From: Bradyrhizobium sp.
Lineage (GTDB): Bacteria; Pseudomonadota; Alphaproteobacteria; Rhizobiales; Xanthobacteraceae
Assembly: GCF_016219575.1 (NCBI RefSeq)
Contig: NZ_JACRMG010000009.1
Coordinates: 992,001-1,056,000, forward strand
Reading direction: 5' to 3'
Length of the DNA: 64,000 nt
Shown: positions 17,489 through 27,933 of the stretch, one piece after another
Position numbering within the stretch: position 1 is the stretch's first letter
How the letters are laid out: the number at the start of each line of letters is the position of its first letter
The notes under the pieces: model-generated
Told to the model about the DNA's origin: nothing
Database searches by the model: none
Seen by the model: the letters and a program-made list of their open reading frames with translations, nothing else
Translations under genes and position numbers: made by a program

Positions 17489-19309
17489 CTACCTCATCTC
17501 GGTCGGAGCGTGGACGCCCAGTACGGCCAATCCCGATGCCAGAACCGAAACGACGCCCTGAACCATAGCCAGGCGCGCCTTTGTAAGCTCTGCATCATGA
17601 TTGATAATGAAGCGTAAATGGGGCAAATCGCGGCCCTTTGTCCAAAGTGCATGAAATTCGCTGGCTAAATCATACAGGTAAAAGGCGATTCGGTGTGGCT
17701 CATGTGCCGTGGCGGCTGCCTCCACCGTACGGGGGTAGACCGCCAGCCGCTTCAAAAGATCGAGTTCCGCGCCCTCCGTCAGCCGCTCCACCGCGGCACC
17801 CGCGAGATAGGCGATGCGGGCCCCCGCCTCCTCCGGCAGGTCCGGCACCACCTCCTCCCGCGCATTGCGGAAGATGGAATGGCCGCGGGCATGGCCGTAC
17901 TGGACGTAGAACACCGCGTTGTCCCTCGACTGCTCGATCACCTTGGCGAGGTCGAAATCGAGCACGGCGTCGTTCTTGCGGAACAGCATCATGAACCGCA
18001 CCGCGTCGGAGCCGACCTCGTCCACCACTTCCCGCAGCGTGATGAAATCGCCGGAACGTTTCGACATCCTCACCTGCTCGCCGTTGCGCAGCAGGCGGAC
18101 GAGCTGAACGATCTTGACGTCGAGCGCGGCCTTGCCGCCGGTGATCGCCTTGATGGCGGCCTGCACGCGCTTGATGTAGCCGCCATGGTCGGCGCCCCAC
18201 ACGTCGATCAGATCGCGAAACCCGCGGTCGTACTTGTTCTTGTGATAGGCGATGTCGGAGGCGAAATAGGTGTAGGAGCCGTCCGACTTGATCAGCGGAC
18301 GATCGACGTCGTCGCCATAGGCGGTGGCACGGAACAGCGTCTGGACGCGGTCCTCGTAATCCTCGACCGGCTTGCCCTTCGGCGGCGGCAGGCTGCCTTC
18401 GTAGATGTCGCCCTTGGCGCGCAGGAAATCGATGGTCTCGGCGACCTTGTTGTTGCCGGCCTCGATCAGCGAGCGCTCGGAGAAGAACACCTCGTGCTGG
18501 ATGTTGAGCGCGGCGAGATCGCCCTTGATCGCGTCCATCATCATTGCGATCGCCTTGTTGCGGACGACCGGCAGCCAGGCGGCTTCATTCATCGCCTTGA
18601 GCTTGTCGCCATGCTCCTGCGCCAGCGCCTCGCCGACCGGCTTGAGATAGTCGCCGGGATAGAGGCCTTCGGGTATCTCGCCGATGTTCTCGCCGAGCGC
18701 CTCGCGGTAGCGCAGGAATGCCGAGCGCGCGAGCACGTCGACCTGCGCGCCGGCATCGTTGATATAGTATTCGCGCGTGACCTCGAAGCCCGCAAATTGC
18801 AGCAGGTTTGACAGCGCATCGCCGAACACCGCGCCGCGGCAATGGCCGACATGCATCGGGCCGGTCGGATTGGCGGAGACGTATTCGACATTGACCTTCT
18901 GCGCCGCGCCGGCCGCGCTCTGGCCGTAGGCGGCGCCCTCGCGCAGCACGCTGCGCAATTCGACAATCCAGGCCGATGGCTTCAGGGTCAGGTTGATGAA
19001 GCCGGGTCCGGCGACATCGACCGCCGAGATCAGATCGTCCGCGCGCAGCTTTTCCGCGATCCTGTCGGCGAGTTCGCGCGGTTTCGCTCTGGCGTCCTTG
19101 GCGAGCACCATGGCGGCGTTGGTCGCCATGTCGCCGTGAGTGGCGTCGCGCGGCGGTTCCACGACCACGCGCGAGAAATCGATATCCGCAGGCCAGCCGC
19201 CCTCGGCGGCAAGGGTCGCGCAAACCGCGTGAACGCGCGCCAAAACGGCGGCAAACAGGTGCTGGGACGGGGATTTCCCAGCGGTTTTTTCAGCGGATTG
19301 TTCAGCCAT
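17489..19309 (-). CDS. argS: Arginyl-tRNA synthetase
   Basis: This 606-residue class I synthetase has the HIGH-type motif in [15 protein letters not shown] and the KMSKS-type motif in [13 protein letters not shown]. The Arg-tRNA N-domain occupies roughly residues 15-110, and the DALR anticodon-binding domain is at the C-terminus (ending [11 protein letters not shown]). It lies 11 bases after dgt on the same strand, so dgt-argS-SPOR-nagZ-scpA-scpB reads as one long unit. Confidence 0.97.
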   Translation of the reverse strand: MAEQSAEKTAGKSPSQHLFAAVLARVHAVCATLAAEGGWPADIDFSRVVVEPPRDATHGDMATNAAMVLAKDARAKPRELADRIAEKLRADDLISAVDVAGPGFINLTLKPSAWIVELRSVLREGAAYGQSAAGAAQKVNVEYVSANPTGPMHVGHCRGAVFGDALSNLLQFAGFEVTREYYINDAGAQVDVLARSAFLRYREALGENIGEIPEGLYPGDYLKPVGEALAQEHGDKLKAMNEAAWLPVVRNKAIAMMMDAIKGDLAALNIQHEVFFSERSLIEAGNNKVAETIDFLRAKGDIYEGSLPPPKGKPVEDYEDRVQTLFRATAYGDDVDRPLIKSDGSYTYFASDIAYHKNKYDRGFRDLIDVWGADHGGYIKRVQAAIKAITGGKAALDVKIVQLVRLLRNGEQVRMSKRSGDFITLREVVDEVGSDAVRFMMLFRKNDAVLDFDLAKVIEQSRDNAVFYVQYGHARGHSIFRNAREEVVPDLPEEAGARIAYLAGAAVERLTEGAELDLLKRLAVYPRTVEAAATAHEPHRIAFYLYDLASEFHALWTKGRDLPHLRFIINHDAELTKARLAMVQGVVSVLASGLAVLGVHAPTEMR

Positions 19310-19320
19310 GGGGCCGCCGC

Positions 19321-20517
19321 CTAACGCAAATCCGGGGTCGAGTCAAAAAGCCTTTGGTGCTCGATCAGCGCGTAGCGGTCGGTCATCCCGGCGATGAAAT
19401 TGCCGATCCGGCGGGCACGCTCCGTCTCGGTCTCCTCGCCCGTGGCATCCAGCCAATCCGTCGGCAGATCGCCGGGCGACTTCCGGTAGCGCTCGAACAG
19501 GTCGATGACGATCTGCTCGGCCTCCCCCATCACCCGCATCACCCGCGTATGGCGGTACATGCGCTGAAACAGGAACGCCTTGATCTCGGCTTCGGCCCTG
19601 GCGATTTCGGCGGGAAAGGCGATCAGCGCCTGCTTCCGGGTCCGCACGTCCTGCGCCGATTGCGGCTGTGCCGTCGCGATACGCTGGCCGGCCTCGGCCA
19701 TGACGGCGCCGATCAGATAGGAAATCAGCTCGCGCACCAGTTCGGCCCCGCGCCTGATGTCGTCGAGGCGGGGATAGTGCCTTGCGGTTTCGGCGATGAT
19801 GTCCGAGATCAGCGGCACCACCTTGAGATCGTCGACGCGAAACAGACCCGCACGAAGGCCGTCGTCGATGTCATGGGCGTCATAGGCGATGTCGTCGGCA
19901 ATCGCAGCGACCTGCGCCTCCATCGAGGCAAAGCTCCAGAGTTCGAGGTCGAAGTTCCTGACGTAATCGGCGATGCCGGCGGGGACGCCGTGCTCGCGAT
20001 ACGATCCGATCGGCGAGCCATCGCGCTCGGTCAGCGGGCCGTTGTGCTTGACGATGCCCTCGAGCGATTCCCAGGTCAGGTTCAGCCCGTCGAAATCAGG
20101 GTAGCGGTGCTCCAGCGCGGTGACCACGCGCAGCGCCTGCGCATTGTGGTCGAAGCCGCCGTGATCCCTGAGGCAGGCGTCCAGCGCCCGCTCCCCGGCA
20201 TGGCCGAACGGGGGATGGCCGAGGTCGTGGGCCAGCGCCAGGGTCTCGGTGAGGTCTTCGTCCAGCCCGAGCTGGCGGGCCAGCGCGCGGGCGATCTGGG
20301 CTACTTCCAGCGAATGGGTCAGCCGGGTGCGGTAATGGTCGCCCTCGTGGAACACGAAGACCTGGGTCTTGTGCTTGAGCCGCCGGAAGGCGTTGGAATG
20401 GATCACCCGGTCGCAATCCCTCCGGAACGGGCTCCGGGTGCGACTCGGCGGCTCCGCGAACAGCCGCCCGCGGCTGCCGTCGGGGTCGCAGGCAAAGGGC
20501 GCGCGCGGGGCAGCCAT
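19321..20517 (-). CDS. dgt: Deoxyguanosinetriphosphate triphosphohydrolase-like protein
   Basis: This 398-residue HD-domain phosphohydrolase of the dGTPase type 2 family cleaves dNTPs to the nucleoside and triphosphate. The metal site is visible as [19 protein letters not shown] and [17 protein letters not shown], with the later [16 protein letters not shown]. The N-terminal [20 protein letters not shown] is conserved. A GTG at 20529 is an alternative start; I preferred the ATG at 20517. It diverges from erpA, the common alphaproteobacterial arrangement. Confidence 0.93.
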   Translation of the reverse strand: MAAPRAPFACDPDGSRGRLFAEPPSRTRSPFRRDCDRVIHSNAFRRLKHKTQVFVFHEGDHYRTRLTHSLEVAQIARALARQLGLDEDLTETLALAHDLGHPPFGHAGERALDACLRDHGGFDHNAQALRVVTALEHRYPDFDGLNLTWESLEGIVKHNGPLTERDGSPIGSYREHGVPAGIADYVRNFDLELWSFASMEAQVAAIADDIAYDAHDIDDGLRAGLFRVDDLKVVPLISDIIAETARHYPRLDDIRRGAELVRELISYLIGAVMAEAGQRIATAQPQSAQDVRTRKQALIAFPAEIARAEAEIKAFLFQRMYRHTRVMRVMGEAEQIVIDLFERYRKSPGDLPTDWLDATGEETETERARRIGNFIAGMTDRYALIEHQRLFDSTPDLR

Positions 20518-20631
20518 TCCGACCGTCACGGCAATTTAATCCTTATCCATTTGATTCCGCTTGTCCGCGCACTTAACTATGGAGGGCGCGGGATACCAAA
20601 TGAATTGGGTATGACGCCGGGAGACTTTGCA

Positions 20632-20961
20632 ATGACTGCTGCCATCACCGTCAGCGAGCGGGCTGCCCGCCGGATCGGCGAGATCCTCAAGGGCGAAGGC
20701 GAAGGCGCCATGCTGCGCATCAGCGTCGAGGGCGGCGGCTGCTCGGGCTTCCAGTACAAGTTCGATGTCGACCGTGCCAGGACCGAGGACGACCTCGTGA
20801 TATCGCGCGAGGACGCCGTGGTGCTGGTCGATTCCGCTTCCGTGCCGTTCCTGGCGGGATCGGAAGTCGACTTCGTCGACGACCTGATCGGCGCCTCGTT
20901 CCGGGTGGTCAACCCGAACGCCACCGCCTCCTGCGGCTGCGGCACCAGCTTCTCGATCTGA
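20632..20961 (+). CDS. erpA: Iron-sulfur cluster insertion protein, A-type carrier
   Basis: This 109-residue A-type carrier has the three conserved cysteines in VEGGGCSGFQYKF and ASCGCGTSFSI. Such proteins pass Fe-S clusters to target enzymes. The ATG at 20632 has GGGAGA seven bases upstream; an in-frame ATG at 20611 would add seven residues. It lies divergent from dgt. ErpA versus another A-type carrier (IscA) cannot be settled from sequence alone, but the dgt context favours ErpA. Confidence 0.9.
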   Translation: MTAAITVSERAARRIGEILKGEGEGAMLRISVEGGGCSGFQYKFDVDRARTEDDLVISREDAVVLVDSASVPFLAGSEVDFVDDLIGASFRVVNPNATASCGCGTSFSI

Positions 20962-20965
20962 TCCC

Positions 20966-21817
20966 CTATTTCGAAGCGAACAGCGCCCTGGCATTGGCGT
21001 TGGCGATTTGGGCCGCGATTTTCGGCGGCAGCTGATCGAGCCATGCCCGGTAGCCGGCGATGATGTCGCCATAGCTTGCCCAGCGCTCGGATATCCAGGT
21101 ATCGGAGCCGACCAGGAAGCGGTCGGGGAATTTCTCGAACAGGGCGCGCCACTCCGCCGTCAGCTTGCCGCCGCCGTCGACGATGCCGCTGCGGTAGGAC
21201 AGCTCGCCCCACAGTTTGGGATATTTGGTCAAGAGCGCCGCGACCCGGTCGGTCGACAGCCCGAAGCCCGTATGCGCCCAGATGATCTGCGCGCGCGGAT
21301 TGTGCCGCATCAGGATCTCGACCGCCTCATCGTCGGCATGGGCGTGCAGATAGAGATTGTTGGCGACCGCGAAATCGACAACCTTCTTCACCACCTCGGT
21401 ATCGGCCGCACGGCCCGAGATGTGGAATTCGCCGATGCCGCGGTAGTAGCCGCGCTTGAACTCTTCGTGCACGAGCTCCAGTGTCAGGGGATCGCCGAAC
21501 CAGGTCTGGATGTCGGCGCGCACCTTGTAGGGGCGGATGAACGGCACCACCCACAGGCCCTCGGGCCTGGCATCCATCAGCGCATGCGTGCCGGTGTTTG
21601 GGCGGCTGGTGGCCAAGATGCCGGTGACGCGGTTCTTGCGGAACAGCTCCAGCACCTGGTCGACCTGGTAGTAGGGCTTCGGCTCCCAATTGTAGTGCAG
21701 ATGCGCGTCGAAGATCTCGATCGGCTCGGCGGCGGCGGCATCGCGCGCATGTCCCGCAAGCAGCGCGATGGCGGCGAAGGCCACGGCCGCCCGCATTGCC
21801 CTGCCCGCTCCGCTCAT
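20966..21817 (-). CDS. Exported amidohydrolase-family protein
   Basis: This 283-residue TIM-barrel metal-dependent hydrolase (amidohydrolase-2 type) has an N-terminal signal peptide (about residues 8-30, ending DAAAAE). Metal-ligand candidates are the first His-x-His in FDAHLHYNW, then LHAHADDEA, IWAHTGFG and VGSDTW. The substrate is unknown. Its ATG overlaps the stop of the RND pump by four bases, so it is translationally coupled to an efflux system, an unusual partnership. An internal Met at residue 8 is an alternative start. Confidence 0.85.
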   Translation of the reverse strand: MSGAGRAMRAAVAFAAIALLAGHARDAAAAEPIEIFDAHLHYNWEPKPYYQVDQVLELFRKNRVTGILATSRPNTGTHALMDARPEGLWVVPFIRPYKVRADIQTWFGDPLTLELVHEEFKRGYYRGIGEFHISGRAADTEVVKKVVDFAVANNLYLHAHADDEAVEILMRHNPRAQIIWAHTGFGLSTDRVAALLTKYPKLWGELSYRSGIVDGGGKLTAEWRALFEKFPDRFLVGSDTWISERWASYGDIIAGYRAWLDQLPPKIAAQIANANARALFASK

Positions 21818-24800
21818 TCGGCCGCCACCACGCGCGGCGGCTTGGCTTCGCCGGTGTCTTCTTCCTGCGGCTCGAGGCGGCGCTTGAGACGGCGGTCGAT
21901 GCGGTCGAGATAGATGTAGACCACCGGCGTGATGTAGAGCGTCAGCAGCTGCGACAGGCAGAGACCGCCGACGACGGCGATGCCCAGCGGCTGCCGCAGC
22001 TCGGCGCCGGCGCCGGCGCCGATCGCGATCGGCAGCGTGCCGAAGATCGCGGCAAAGGTCGTCATCATGATCGGGCGGAAGCGCAGCAGCGCCGCCTCTC
22101 GGATGGCGTGCTCGGCCGAGAGGCCGACGCGGCGGCGCTCCAGCGCGAAGTCGACCATCATGATCGCGTTCTTCTTGACGATGCCGACCAGCATCACGAT
22201 GCCGATCATGGCGATGACGGACATTTCCATGTTGAACGCCATCAGGGTCAGGATCGCGCCGATACCGGCGGACGGCAGGCCCGAAATGATCGTGATCGGG
22301 TGAATGAAGCTTTCGTAGAGGATGCCGAGGATGACGAAGGCTGCGAACACGGCGGCGAGGATCAGCACGCCCTGCCCGCGCAGCGAATCCTGGAACACCT
22401 GCGCGGTGCCGGAGAAGCCGGTCGCAATCGTCACCGGCAGGTTGGAGGCCTGTTCGAGCGCAGTGATCTTGTCCACGGCATAGCCGAGCGAAACGCCCGG
22501 CGCGAGATTGAACGAGATCGTCACCGCCGGCTGCTGGCCCTGGTGGTTGATCTGCAGCGGACCGACGCTCGGCACCAGCTTTGCCACCGCGTCCAGCGGA
22601 ATGGTCTGGCCGCTCGCCGTCTTCATGTAGAGCTTCGACAGGTCGGACGGGTCGACCTTGAACCGCGCCTCCGCCTCCAGAATGATCTGGTAGTCGTTCG
22701 ACGGCATGTAGATGGTGCCGACCTGGCGCGTGCCGAACGCGTTGTAGAGCTGGTTGCGGACCTGATCGACGGTGACGCCGTAGATCGCCGCCTTCTCGCG
22801 GTCGATGTCGACCGTCATCTGCGGGTTCTTGATGTAGAGGTCGGTCGTGACGTCGAGCAGACCCGGGATCTTCTCGATCCTTTCACGCATCTCCGGCGCG
22901 ATGCGATAAAGCGCCTCGGTATCGCCGCTCTGCATCACATATTGATACTGGCTCTTAGAAATCCGCCCGCCGATATTGAGGTTCTGGATCGGCTGGAAGA
23001 ATGCCTGCATGCCCGGAACCTGGCGCGCCTTGGCCCGCAGCCGTCCGATGATCACACCGAGATTGTCGCGCGTCTTCTTCGGCTTCAGCGCCACGAACAG
23101 ACGCCCGTAGTTTGCCGTCGTATTCGGTCCGCCGGCTCCCACGGTCGAATTGATATAGTCGATCGCGGGATCGGACTTCAGCAGTTCGACCAGCGCCAGC
23201 TGCCGCTCCTTCATTGCTTCGAAAGAGGTATCGGTTGCAGCTTCGGTCACGCCGATGAGGAAACCGGTGTCCTCCTGCGGGAAGAAGCCCTTCGGCACGA
23301 CCATGTAGAGATAGACGGTGCCGCCCAGCGTGGCGAACGTCACCAGCAGCATCAGGAGCTTCCGGGCCAATACCCAGTCCAGCGTAACTTCGTAGGCCCA
23401 AAGCCAGGAATCAAACATCCGCTCGAAAAGACGAAGCACGATGTTCGGCTTCCTGGTCTGGTCATGCGCCTTCAGCACGCGGGCGCACAGCATCGGGGTC
23501 AGCGTCAGCGACACGAAACCGGAAACCACGATGGCGACCGAGATGGTGACGGCGAACTCGCGGAACACGCGGCCGACGATGCCGCCCATCAGCAGCACCG
23601 GAATGAACACGGCGATCAGCGAGAAGGTGATCGAGATGATGGTGAAGCCGATCTCGCGCGCACCTTTCAGCGCGGCCTCGAACGGCCGCATGCCGTGCTC
23701 GATGTGCCGGACGATGTTCTCCAGCATGACGATGGCATCATCCACCACGAAGCCGACCGACAGTGTCAGCGCCAGCAGCGTCATGTTGTTGATGGAATAG
23801 TCCAGCACGTACATCACGGCACAGGTTCCGAGCAGCGAGATCGGAACGGCGAGCGCCGGAATGAAGGTGGCGGAAGCCGAGCGCAGGAACAGGAAGATCA
23901 CGAGGATCACGAGCGTAATCGCGATCAGCAGGGTCTCCTCGACGTCGGCGACCGCCTGGCGAATGGAGATCGAGCGGTCCATCAGCACGTTGATGGAAAC
24001 CGAGGGCGGGATCGAGGCGCGCAGCGCCGGAAGCTTCGCGAGGATGGAGTCGACGACCGCCACCGTGTTGGCGTCGGGCTGTTTCTGGATTCCGAGCACG
24101 ATGGAACGGTTGCCGTTCAGCCAGCTCGCGATCTTGTCGTTCTCGACGCTGTCATAGATGCGCGCAACCTCGTCGAGCTTGACGGGCGATCCGTTGACCC
24201 ACTTGACGACGATCTTGCTGTAATCGGCCGCCTTGTCCATCTGTCCGGAGGCCACCAGGGCAACGTCCTGCTTCGGCCCGTTCAGCGTGCCGACCGGCGT
24301 CGACGAGTTGGCGCTCGCAACGGCGTTCCTGATGTCCTCGAGCGACAGACCGCGCGCGGCTGCGGCTTCCGGATCGGCCTGGACGCGGATCGCGAATTTC
24401 TGCGCGCCGTAGACCGAAACCTGGGCAACGCCCGGCAGCTGCGACAGTGCCTGGCCGATGGTGATGTCGCCATATTCGTTGACGGCCGACAGCGGCAGCG
24501 TGGCCGAGCCGAGCACGACGAACAACACCGGGAAATCCGCAGGGTTCACCTTGCGGAAGCTCGGTGGAATTTTCATCTCGATCGGCAGTCTTCGTTGCGC
24601 GATCGTGAGCGCGGTCTGCACGTCGAGCGCGGCAGCGTCGATGTTGCGGTTGAGATCGAACTGGATGGTGATGACGCTGGTGCCCTGCGAGGAGTTCGAC
24701 GTCATCGAGGAGATGCCGGCGATGGTCGAGAGCTGGCGCTCGATGACGCCGGCGACGGAGGCCGCCATCGTATCTGCGCTGGCGCCCGGCAGGGTCGCGG

Positions 24801-24942
24801 TCACTGCGATGGTCGGGAAGTCGACCCTCGGCAACGCCGACACCGGCAGCAGGCGGAATCCGAACACGCCGAACGCAATGATCGTCGCCGTGATCAGCGT
24901 CGTCATGACCGGGCGGCGGATACAGATTTCGGACAGTGTCAT
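21814..24942 (-). CDS. RND multidrug efflux permease (AcrB/MdtC-like, HAE1 family)
   Basis: This 1042-residue inner-membrane pump has the two-fold arrangement of six helices plus a large periplasmic loop. The proton-relay Asp pair in TM4 is visible in SVGFVVDDAIVMLENI, and the N-terminus ICIRRPVMTTLITATIIAFG is typical. The TM10-11 region contains VGIVKKNAIMMVDFA. The MdtB/C-like branch is likely. The adaptor gene ends three bases before it and an amidohydrolase overlaps its stop. No outer-membrane channel gene is present in the window, so it probably borrows a TolC-type protein. Confidence 0.93.
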   Translation of the reverse strand: MTLSEICIRRPVMTTLITATIIAFGVFGFRLLPVSALPRVDFPTIAVTATLPGASADTMAASVAGVIERQLSTIAGISSMTSNSSQGTSVITIQFDLNRNIDAAALDVQTALTIAQRRLPIEMKIPPSFRKVNPADFPVLFVVLGSATLPLSAVNEYGDITIGQALSQLPGVAQVSVYGAQKFAIRVQADPEAAAARGLSLEDIRNAVASANSSTPVGTLNGPKQDVALVASGQMDKAADYSKIVVKWVNGSPVKLDEVARIYDSVENDKIASWLNGNRSIVLGIQKQPDANTVAVVDSILAKLPALRASIPPSVSINVLMDRSISIRQAVADVEETLLIAITLVILVIFLFLRSASATFIPALAVPISLLGTCAVMYVLDYSINNMTLLALTLSVGFVVDDAIVMLENIVRHIEHGMRPFEAALKGAREIGFTIISITFSLIAVFIPVLLMGGIVGRVFREFAVTISVAIVVSGFVSLTLTPMLCARVLKAHDQTRKPNIVLRLFERMFDSWLWAYEVTLDWVLARKLLMLLVTFATLGGTVYLYMVVPKGFFPQEDTGFLIGVTEAATDTSFEAMKERQLALVELLKSDPAIDYINSTVGAGGPNTTANYGRLFVALKPKKTRDNLGVIIGRLRAKARQVPGMQAFFQPIQNLNIGGRISKSQYQYVMQSGDTEALYRIAPEMRERIEKIPGLLDVTTDLYIKNPQMTVDIDREKAAIYGVTVDQVRNQLYNAFGTRQVGTIYMPSNDYQIILEAEARFKVDPSDLSKLYMKTASGQTIPLDAVAKLVPSVGPLQINHQGQQPAVTISFNLAPGVSLGYAVDKITALEQASNLPVTIATGFSGTAQVFQDSLRGQGVLILAAVFAAFVILGILYESFIHPITIISGLPSAGIGAILTLMAFNMEMSVIAMIGIVMLVGIVKKNAIMMVDFALERRRVGLSAEHAIREAALLRFRPIMMTTFAAIFGTLPIAIGAGAGAELRQPLGIAVVGGLCLSQLLTLYITPVVYIYLDRIDRRLKRRLEPQEEDTGEAKPPRVVAAE

Positions 24943-24945
24943 GGG

Positions 24946-26076
24946 CTACGCCCCGGCCTTCCTGGCGCGCGGTTCGACGCGCGTTCCGTCCGACAGGAGT
25001 AATTGGCCGTCGGTGACGATGCTCTCGTCGCCGGACAGGCCCTCGGAGATCACCGAAAAGCCCTGGAAGGTGCGATCGACCTTCACCGGCTGGACCTTGG
25101 CTGCACCGTCCTTGACAACGAAGACGAAGTTGCCGCTCTGGCTGCGCTGCACGGCGATGGTCGGCACCACGACGGATTCTTCGGTGCGGATGATCAGCTT
25201 GGTCGAAACCAGCGTGCCCGGCCACAGCGTTTCGTTGCCGTTCTCCATGACACCGCGCACCGTGATCATGCCCGTGGCGGCATCGACGGCGTTTTCCACC
25301 ATCGCCACCTTGCCCTCCTCCGAGCTCTGCCGGCCCGGAATGGTCGCGATCACCCGCGCACCATTCCTCGCCATGGATTCACGCAGATCGACCAGCACGC
25401 GTTGCGGGACGGCGAAGGTCACGTAGACCGGCGCCATCTGGTTGATGACGGCGAGCGACTGGGTGTCGGCGGGCCGCACGAAATTGCCGACCTTCACGTT
25501 CGCCGCGCTGATCCGCCCCGAGAACGGCGCGCGGATCAGGGTGTAGCTCTTCTGGACCTTGTAATTGTCGAGCACGGCCTGATCGGCCTTGATGGTGGCG
25601 GTCAGCGTATCCGACTGGGTCCTGGCATTGTCGAGATTGACCTGGGTGGTCGCACCCTTGGCGACGAGATCGGTGTAGCGGCGCAAGTCGCGCTGCGCCC
25701 CTTCGAGCTGCGCCTGGTCCTTGGCGAGCGTGCCTTCGGCCTGCTCGATCTGGGCGTCGATCTGCCGGGAATCGAGGGTGAACAGGAGGTCGCCCTCGTT
25801 GACCTTGGCGCCGTCCTGGAAATGCACGGCGACGATGGTGGTTTCCAGACGCGACTTCAGCGCGACGCTGGAAATCGGGGTCACAACACCGTTGGCATCG
25901 ACATCGACGGGAACCGGCTTGCGCTCGGCCTTGGCGATCTCCACCGAGACGGTGCGGGGACGCTGCGGGCCCTGGGCGCTCGCATTACTGCCCATCCAGG
26001 AAGACCGGGTCGCAAAGGCGGCTACCGCCACAATGCCAAGCGCGCCTGCCAGTAAAATCCAGTTTCGTTTTTTCAT
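24946..26076 (-). CDS. RND efflux periplasmic adaptor (membrane fusion protein)
   Basis: This 376-residue HlyD/AcrA-type adaptor links the RND pump to an outer-membrane channel. An uncleaved N-terminal anchor (NWILLAGALGIVAVAAF) is followed by the lipoyl half-motifs (VVTPISSVALKSRLETTIVAVHFQDGAKV... and TLIRAPFSGRISAANVKVG) around a coiled-coil hairpin (about residues 100-170). I used the ATG at 26076, which gives a Lys-rich start; a codon five upstream is possible. It is first in the adaptor-pump-amidohydrolase unit. Confidence 0.92.
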   Translation of the reverse strand: MKKRNWILLAGALGIVAVAAFATRSSWMGSNASAQGPQRPRTVSVEIAKAERKPVPVDVDANGVVTPISSVALKSRLETTIVAVHFQDGAKVNEGDLLFTLDSRQIDAQIEQAEGTLAKDQAQLEGAQRDLRRYTDLVAKGATTQVNLDNARTQSDTLTATIKADQAVLDNYKVQKSYTLIRAPFSGRISAANVKVGNFVRPADTQSLAVINQMAPVYVTFAVPQRVLVDLRESMARNGARVIATIPGRQSSEEGKVAMVENAVDAATGMITVRGVMENGNETLWPGTLVSTKLIIRTEESVVVPTIAVQRSQSGNFVFVVKDGAAKVQPVKVDRTFQGFSVISEGLSGDESIVTDGQLLLSDGTRVEPRARKAGA

Positions 26077-26226
26077 GCTTCTTCGGTCCACCGGTCCAAA
26101 AAGGCCGGGACGGCTATTCCTGCCCGTTGGCGGCGAGTTTTGCGCCTTGTTTCTAAACAGTTACCACAGCCGGACGGCGCATGGTATGCCACTAAACTAA
26201 ATTGTCGGTAATGGTCGGCCTTCCCC

Positions 26227-27018
26227 ATGCGCATTGCTACCTGGAACGTCAATTCGGTCCGTCAGAGGATCGAGCCCCTGCTGGCCTGGCTGAAGGAGTG
26301 CTCGCCCGACATCGTCTGCCTGCAGGAAATCAAGTGCGTGGACGACGCGTTTCCACGGCTGGAAATCGAATCGCTCGGCTACAACGTCGTCACCCACGGC
26401 CAGAAGACCTTCAACGGGGTGGCGCTGCTGTCCCGGCTGCCGTTCGACGAGACCAAGTCGGGCCTCGCCGGCGACGACGAGGACGCCCATGCCCGCTTCC
26501 TCGAGGGCGTGGTCACGCTGAAGCACGGCGTGATGCGGGTGGCGTGTCTTTATTTGCCCAACGGGAACCCGGCGCCGGGCGACAAATATACCTATAAGCT
26601 CAAATGGATGTCTCGCCTTCTTGAGTATTCGAAGGAGCGGCTCAAGGCGGAGGAGCCGCTGGTACTGGCCGGCGACTTCAACGTCATCCCGGCGGCCGCC
26701 GACGTCCACAACCCCGCCGCCTGGGTCGACGACGCCCTGTTCCGTCCCGCCACAAGGGAAGCGTTCCAGTCCCTGCTCGGCCTCGGCCTGACCGACGCCC
26801 TGCGCGCCGTCAGCGATGCGCCCGGCCAGTACACCTTTTGGGACTACCAGGCCGGGGCCTGGCAGAAGAACTGGGGCCTGCGGATCGACCACCTGCTGCT
26901 GTCGCCGCAGGCCAGCGACCGGCTGGTCGATGTCGGCATCGACAGCTATGTGCGGGCCTGGGAGAAGCCGTCGGATCACGTGCCGGTGTGGGCGGATCTC
27001 GATCTGGAGACGGCCTGA
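26227..27018 (+). CDS. xth: Exodeoxyribonuclease III
   Basis: This 263-residue AP endonuclease and 3' exonuclease of the EEP superfamily acts in base-excision repair. Catalytic blocks are present in order: RIATWNVNSVRQRI, CLQEIKCVD (Glu), LYLPNGNP, LAGDFNVIPAAADVHN (Asp/Asn), GLRIDHLLLSP and PSDHVPVWADL (Asp-His). It diverges from the RND adaptor gene and converges on the ExoR-like gene. Confidence 0.95.
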   Translation: MRIATWNVNSVRQRIEPLLAWLKECSPDIVCLQEIKCVDDAFPRLEIESLGYNVVTHGQKTFNGVALLSRLPFDETKSGLAGDDEDAHARFLEGVVTLKHGVMRVACLYLPNGNPAPGDKYTYKLKWMSRLLEYSKERLKAEEPLVLAGDFNVIPAAADVHNPAAWVDDALFRPATREAFQSLLGLGLTDALRAVSDAPGQYTFWDYQAGAWQKNWGLRIDHLLLSPQASDRLVDVGIDSYVRAWEKPSDHVPVWADLDLETA

Positions 27019-27051
27019 GCCCGTGGCCTCCACAGCCCCGGCCAGCGAACC

Positions 27052-27933
27052 TCAGTCGCGGCGGCCCTTGACCCAGTGTTCGAGCATCTGCAGCGCCATG
27101 GCGCGGTCGCTCTCGGACGCCTTGCCGATCGCCCGGTTGTAGCTTTCCTTGATCCAGGCCTCTTCGGCGCCGGCGCTGTCGCGCGCCAGGGTCAGCCACA
27201 TCAGCCCGCGGGCGCGCTGCGGCGGCATCTGGTCGCCGTTGAACAGCATCTGTCCGAGCAATGCCTGCGCCTGGTACTGGCCCTTCTGCGCGGCCAGACC
27301 GAGCCAGCGAATGCCCTGGCGGAAGCTCTCGGGTGAATTGCCGGTGCTCTTGAAGTAGAGCCGCGCCAGATCGTATTGCGCGTCCGCGTTGCCGAAATAG
27401 GACGCGGCATAGTTGAACATCTCGCGCGCGCGCTCGGGATCGGACTTCACTTTCGAGTTCGGGATGCCGCTCAGATAGTAGCGGCCGAGCGCCACGAAGG
27501 CATTCGCCACGATCGCCGCCTGCGGCGCCGACGGATTATCCTCGGCATGCTGGTTGGCGATGCGGCTGAAATATTCGAACGCGCGCAGGTCGTTCTGCGC
27601 CACGCCGTCACCGTCGGCGTACATCCGCCCGAGCTTCCACTGCGCCACGGGATGGCCGCCCTCCGCCGCATATTCCAGCGCGATCACCGATGAGGACGCC
27701 GCATTGGAGGCCATCGGCACCGCCGCTGCAGGAGTTGCGGCCATGGGCACGGGGGCCGGCGGAACCGGCCTGTTGCTCAGCGGTGCAGTCGGCGCGGGAG
27801 CGGGCGAAACGACGCCGAGCGGCGCGCCCTGCTTGACCGGGGCGTTGACCGGCGTGCCGTCGAATCCGAACGCGGGAGCCAGCGGGAGGGCCCCCAGAAC
27901 GAACGCGAGTATGGTACGCCTAGATGTCCGCAT
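27052..27933 (-). CDS. ExoR-like Sel1-repeat periplasmic protein
   Basis: This 293-residue exported protein has a signal peptide (about residues 1-23, ending PAFGF), a Pro/Ala linker, and Sel1-type repeats such as [39 protein letters not shown] and [18 protein letters not shown]. The repeat order and the C-terminal DKAWI-like segment [17 protein letters not shown] resemble rhizobial ExoR, a periplasmic inhibitor of the ExoS-ChvI sensor pair. Its ATG lies 14 bases inside the end of ilvD, so it is probably coupled to that gene. ExoR function is inferred from resemblance. Confidence 0.7.
   Translation of the reverse strand: MRTSRRTILAFVLGALPLAPAFGFDGTPVNAPVKQGAPLGVVSPAPAPTAPLSNRPVPPAPVPMAATPAAAVPMASNAASSSVIALEYAAEGGHPVAQWKLGRMYADGDGVAQNDLRAFEYFSRIANQHAEDNPSAPQAAIVANAFVALGRYYLSGIPNSKVKSDPERAREMFNYAASYFGNADAQYDLARLYFKSTGNSPESFRQGIRWLGLAAQKGQYQAQALLGQMLFNGDQMPPQRARGLMWLTLARDSAGAEEAWIKESYNRAIGKASESDRAMALQMLEHWVKGRRD

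Noticed and set aside
21796..25002. A 1068-codon open frame on the plus strand, antisense to the RND pump
   Set aside because: It mirrors the pump codons of a GC-rich gene, is rich in Arg, His and Asp, has no recognisable domain, and the pump on the other strand is clearly real.
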